Below are positions 58,490 through 64,000 of a stretch of DNA of 64,000 nucleotides, in pieces. Under the pieces are notes generated by a model. It was not told the origin of the DNA. It saw nothing but the letters and a program-made list of their open reading frames with translations, and made no database searches. The number at the start of each line of letters is the position of its first letter. Within the stretch, counting starts at the first letter, position 1. This DNA is from Campylorhamphus procurvoides (lineage: Eukaryota > Chordata > Aves > Passeriformes > Dendrocolaptidae), in assembly GCA_013396655.1 (NCBI GenBank), contig WBMV01000778.1, positions 487,273 to 551,272 on the forward strand, written 5' to 3'. A program made the position numbers and the translations under genes.

Positions 58490-61400
58490 TAAATAAGTTC
58501 TGAATTCCAAAGTTCCCAACTGTTGCCAAAAGTATACATAATTATTCACTGGTTTTTCCTGCATTTTAGTGGTTCTTTTGCCTGGAGCATCTGTAGTGTG
58601 TCATGTGTCAAAAAACATTAGAGGAGCCTGTGGTCATGGCATGATGATTTCATGAGGGATTTGCCTCTATACGACAAACTGAACAGTGCTAAGGCCTTTG
58701 GCTATGGATAGGCATGATAGTACTAGTTCTTTAATACAAGGGTAGCTGCATCCAGCGTGCCTACTGGGAATGGGCCATAGCCAGTGCCGAGTTCTAAAAT
58801 ATTCCTGCAAAGTTTTTTGGAAAAAGCATTCCACATACTGTTCAAACCACTTAACAGGACAGCCAATTGGGCTCCCTGGCACTGTTTAATTTAGAAGTGC
58901 AGAGGTAGCCAGCAGACTGACTTTGGGTATCCTGAATATAAATTCTTTTTGACCTACACATGTGCCACCTTCAGACAGCTCCCGTTGTGTTTCTGTACTT
59001 TAGATCAAGACACTGGCTGAAGGAGTGAATGCTGAGATTTATCCATATTCTCCAGGTGGCTTTGAAAAGCCAACCCAATTCTTAAGATATAAAAAACAAT
59101 CTAAAGAGAAAGAATAAGAGATAATTTCAGACCTTCAACACCGTGATTGCTTCAAGTGGTGCAAAGTTATAATGAAAAACTACATTTTCCTGTGCTCACA
59201 TACAGGCACAGGTACACACAGAGAAAGTATGTAGCAGATATAACAAGAAGCCTAGTGCTAGCTGGTAAAAAATGTCACATTTCATAACTTTCATGTAATA
59301 GCCATCCTTTTTGAAACTGAAATACAACATCTAAATGTCAGCCTACTCAGAGTATCTTCAAATCTCTTTCTGACTTTTTTATATGTTGTTGTTCACTATA
59401 TTGCATTTTTTGTTTCCACTTGCTGTGATACCATGGCATTTGATTTTGATCTGGCCAAGAGGCCAAAAAGCTCAATTCAGTGTCAGGTGTCTCATTGGTC
59501 TGTGGATTTACCACTAAGACACCATGGATGATTGATGTAGACAGTGTCCCACCTTGCATGCAATAGGATCCTATAACCCCCACTAGGAACTCATTCTCCA
59601 CTGCTTTGGGTCCAGAAGTACAAATCTGTTCTCATACTCATGTCTTCTGACTCTTTGACCCAGTGCCTTAGTACATCTTTCTTTGGTTTTTTGGGGGGTA
59701 AATTTGTGGGGTTTTCCCCCCTTAAAGGACCTCTTTTAATGTGTTTCTTTCCTAGATTAAAGAAATGAGCTCCTTATTTATTTCTATGAGGTTTTTCATG
59801 TTCAGTTTTCCAGCACTGACTAGTACCTTTATATATAAAACAGCACAGCACTCCCCTTTTTCTACCCTTCTTAATGGAAAAGTAAATGGTTATTTTTTCC
59901 TTCTACCTGATGTATGCCTTCAAAATACTATAAAGATATGAAACCGATGGAGTTTCTAAATTATAAAGCAGGAGTTCTTTTATATTACCGTGAATAACAA
60001 CTGGAAATCCAGTTCTTTATAATAAGTTATTTATTCTCCATTTTGAGGTTTTATCCACACCCCAGGAGGTGGCCATGTATTTTTCAACAGGTGCTGCATC
60101 AAGATTGCTATGATACTCTCAAACCATATTAGATTGAATCCAGTGGAAAGAAATGAATTTGAGAGCAAGACTTACAGGCTGATGAAAACCGAAAATCTTT
60201 TCTCTTGTTGAATGCAAAATTTTCTATTAGGTTCATAGCTGTTATCAGCATCAGCCTCATGTAAATACATATTTATGATCTAATACACAGCACTGACAGT
60301 GTGTTTGGGAGAACAAGTATCTATGTGATGTACTATGGTCAAAAAATTTACAGAAGCTTTCCTAATCTTCTGAAAACTGCAACAATAGAGTTCCAAAGGG
60401 ACAAAGGTGGTGAGCAGGAAGAGACATTGCACTAGGATCACCACACATCATGATTATTTGCTTGCTTTTAAGGAAAAGTATGCACATCTATTTCTGATTC
60501 ATGACAAGAAGTCAGAAAGGACAGAGGTATGGAATAGAAATCATGATCTTTAGAGGAGAGAGGGCATGTCATGCTGGAGAAAATATTTTTCTAGATTGAG
60601 TGGTCCTCAATTTCCAGCAAATGCAATGCCTCTAAAACATGACTTTGTATTAAGAAAGTGGAAATATATGATTTTCAGTCTCTAATGAGATATGTGTTAA
60701 AGTTTCTGTCTGTGGCTTATACAACCTGACTGACCAAAGTATAGAAACACTTCATAATCTTCAACACTCTTTATCTTTCATACCTGGGAAAAGCTTTTGT
60801 CCCCATCACTGCAGATGAAGAACACAGACAGAAATGACTATTTCCATACAGTCTCTTCAGATGGAGTCTCTGATGCTTCTTACCCTGTGTCCCTCATCCA
60901 TGCACCTCTTGTGAAGTACCTCTTTCTCATATAGCCATAACATGACCTGTAGAAGAGGTTAACTTTTTAAAGACAATTTTTTTTAAAAATAAAGCTTTAG
61001 CCCAGAACATTTATACCTCTATCCAAAATAGACAAAGCAATGTCTAATTCAGAGCCTGCTAGGGCTGGATATATGCACAAAGAAATTTCTTGCAGTTCAA
61101 ATGTGGAAAAGACAACTGCAAAATGAAATTTCTGTGACCTTTCAGTCCTCCCAACAATACAATTAGATTTTCTTCTCTACTTTTATAATTCGCTGATTTT
61201 TATACACACATATATCCACATACATATAAAATATGAAATATATAGTCTAATTTTGATTTTAATTTTGTAAATGCAGGTGATTGTTTCACAATAGCTAGGA
61301 TCACAGTAATAATAATAGCAAAAGCCTTATGTTTGTCTTTTTGACAGAGAACAGGAACCACTGTTTCTATAGACCATTTTCTCCAACCACCTACCTCTTT

Positions 61401-64000
61401 TCCAGCAAATTCCTCAAATTGTATTGAACAGTTGAGGCAGATTTGCAGATTAAGAATCTGAATTTATGCATCTGTAGGCAGGTGCCTATAAATACTAGGC
61501 TACCATGGATAGTAGAACACACTTTATATTCAGAAAGGAGGCAATAAATGGAGTCTGTGCAGCCTACAGAGATACTGAGATGGCCAGCAACTAGAAGTGT
61601 GATAGAGTTGTCCATGCAGTCATTCAATAACATCTGGAATGGCCCAGGGTATTTTACCTGCATAGAAAGGCTCTGAGACTGCTTTAGGTCTTGTGGCAGC
61701 CTGATGAGGTTATTTTATATGGCATTAGATGCCTATATCTTCCTGTTCAGCTGCCTAAGCAGAGGTTACTGGTGTCATCTCAGGTGTGGAGGATTACCCT
61801 GAGCTTCTCTTTCCTGTTATCAGCCTTATGGTGTGAGGGTCCTGACCAGCTTAGATCATTGCAAGAAGCTGCCTGAGAAATAAGGAACACAACAGCTTCC
61901 GAAACCTTCTCCCAGGAGCTGCATTTCAGTAGTCAATGCTTGTCCTGTGTTGACGTCTATGAAGATGAGCAGCTGCACCTGTGACTGGATGGTCAATCTG
62001 TTGACTCAGCCCCTGCCCCTGCCCTAGATTTACCTCATCCGTGTGGACTGGTCTGGCAATCTGCCCTCTTAACTAACCCTGGTTGCCATTGATGGACCTG
62101 CTGTGCTCTGCTTCCTGGGGTACCATAGGTCTGCCCCTTTGCTGGTGAGGTTTTACTCTGCTGTCATCCTGGCTCCCAACTGCCCTTCATTTTTAATACA
62201 GCATCAGCCTTTAATATTATCTGCATGTGATTTGTTAAATTCCTGTGGTATTTCTGTTGTCAACTGAGTTGAACTTCTGCTGGCTTTAGGGTCTCTAGGT
62301 GCAGTTGTCTGTACTGACTTGAGGGGAATTTCCATACCCCTCTGAAGTGGCAGCTGGAGGTATTAAGCCTTCAGGCATGTTAAATGAGAGTGGAGACTTG
62401 TTATGGGCAACTGAAAGAACCTACGCTGCCTGCTGACTAGGAGGGACTGAAGCTATTCCAGGTTGTCCCTAAAATTGGGCAAGCAAGGTCAAACATAAGG
62501 AATGACTGAAAAGTGACAAACAGCAGAAGCTTTGAAGTGACTGTCTCAGAGTAAACTGAGTGAACATCTTTGAGAGACCTTTAAAATTAATTACAATCTT
62601 TTCTTCTCTTGTGACAAAGCTAGGAGATATGTGGAAACTTTACATAAATCACAGGCAGAATCAGTTTGGGTCAAGAAATCTTTTTCTGTACTTATCTGAA
62701 ATGTGCACAGTAATAAAATGTGGGATTAATGTGTCTTAATGAAACTTCAGGCATACATATTTATGCATAGATTTTAGCATAATGACATACAAAAGAAAAT
62801 TTCCGGTGAAAAAATAATAATAAAAAAATCTATCAGCACATTAACATGCTTGGTCAACACTATCAGAAACAGATTTAAGGTTTATTTTAATAAAGTACTT
62901 TAAAATAAGTTTACTATGCCAAAAATAGAAAGTGAGATCCTTTTGCCAGCTCTCAATATCGTTCTTGATCCATGAAGATTAACAGTTTGTTGTTGGCATC
63001 GGTGTTGTTATAGGAAAAATAAATCTAGCACTGTTTGCCATAGCATATTAACAATAAAACCCCTGAGAAGAAAAGCCTCAGCAAAAACATACCCCAGGAC
63101 AAAGGTTGCACTTCACCACTCTGCTTTTGTTAATCTGAGGAGCTTGTAATCGTGGTTGTGCTACTAATGCTTGTGTTGTGTCAGAGTCAAGTTCAAAGCA
63201 GGCTGGAAATTGCAAACAGGAGTAGGTACCACTAGGGGAGCAAGCAGCGTGCAGTTTCTATTCACTCTGCTATTAAATTCATTATTAAAAAGAAATGTAA
63301 CAAGAGACACACACACACAAAATAAAAAGCTCTAACAATCTGGACCAAAAGTAAATTAAAGAATTAAGGAAAGCACTTGCCAAGAACTATTTCCATCTCA
63401 GCTCAGGATTCCAAATCAACACACAGCCCTAAATAATGAACTCGGCACTCAAGAGCCACATAAAAGAAAGTGCTTTGTAAAAGCAATAGTCACACAGCTC
63501 AACAACCACACCTGCAGTTCAGGTCTGCTCTAAAACAAAGCTCTCCTCACCCAAGATCATTACCCAGGGTGAGTGCTCAGCCTGTGCATGATGCAGATTA
63601 ACAATACCCAGACAACCACAACTGTGCTGTTTGCCTGCATGAGAGGGGATTAATTCCCAAATGAAAGGGTGACTGAGTCAATTCAGAACTAATGACAGAG
63701 TGTGTCAGAGCACAGGCGTCGAGCTGCCCAACTGCTGGGTTTGATGTGCCACCACTGCCACCGAACGAGCAGCGTGCCTGGGTTATTGACAAAGAGCAGC
63801 TCCACTCCTGCGTGCTGCTTCTTGCCTGCTGTGCTGTCCATTGGACACAGAAAGCACCTGGCAGGACTCAGAACTCCAACCTCACTCAGTGCAAACCTTA
63901 TCACTTGGAAAATTAATTTACAGTCATGGTCACATCATGAGTCTTGCATTAGCAATGCCCAGCACCCCTTAAACTACAGAGTGATGCCCCCAGCCCTGGG
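58490..64000. other. Unassigned AT-rich sequence
   Basis: No exon or classified repeat is recognised. A G6/C6 inverted pair lies near 59692-59721. 61905-62370 is richer in C and T (CTGCC, CCTGCCCCTG words) than its flanks and may be an unassigned interspersed element. An AC run lies at 63307-63318. Overlapping plus and minus frames at 63598-63916 look like chance. Confidence 0.5.
63307..63318. repeat. AC microsatellite
   Basis: Six AC units, uninterrupted. Confidence 0.85.

Overview
The window reads as nuclear DNA of a bird, most likely a songbird or close relative. The evidence is many chicken-repeat-1 (CR1) LINE copies, several ending in the CR1 3' signature (ATTCTRTG-type octamers after 'CCCTTCCAACCCAA'); a solo LTR of a type I recognise as abundant in songbird endogenous retroviruses; otherwise low repeat content; and AT-rich non-coding sequence broken by two compact CpG-rich islands. 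I find no bacterial, phage or CRISPR sequence, no rRNA or recognisable tRNA, and no complete protein-coding gene. The open frames are short and largely look like chance or repeat-derived frames. The longest lie in GC-rich minisatellite, CpG-island or LTR sequence; those checked in the first two open with GTG or TTG, not ATG.

Layout. 1-8.9 kb: unique AT-rich sequence, with one minus-strand frame at about 2 kb of weak ankyrin-like character. 9.0-10.2 kb: a CpG island with purine-rich tracts, a GGGAGAA heptamer array and a 102-base assembly gap; it is the best promoter candidate, and a good minus-strand splice donor at 9699 suggests a gene running leftward. 10.4-31 kb: gene-desert-like sequence with four CR1 fragments and ancient short repeats. 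31.1-31.9 kb: a second small CpG island merging into CTG-rich sequence and a 43-base minisatellite. 33-41 kb: one CR1, MIR-like relics and a doubtful LINE relic. 41-47.6 kb: two closely related CR1 copies in opposite orientation enclosing a solo LTR of about 1.1 kb and a small CR1 fragment. 52.9-54.1 kb: a long, very old CR1 copy. 54.4-64 kb: further ancient relics and otherwise unassigned sequence.

There is no operon or gene cassette whose members work together. The functional content, if any, is a CpG-island promoter, possible non-coding exons and possible conserved enhancers. I see no convincing sign of a previously undescribed system. The points most worth checking are the two CpG islands, the inverted CR1/LTR arrangement, the minisatellite and the candidate conserved non-coding blocks. 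All repeat assignments come from recognising consensus features by eye; edges are approximate to about 10-30 bases, and more for the ancient copies.
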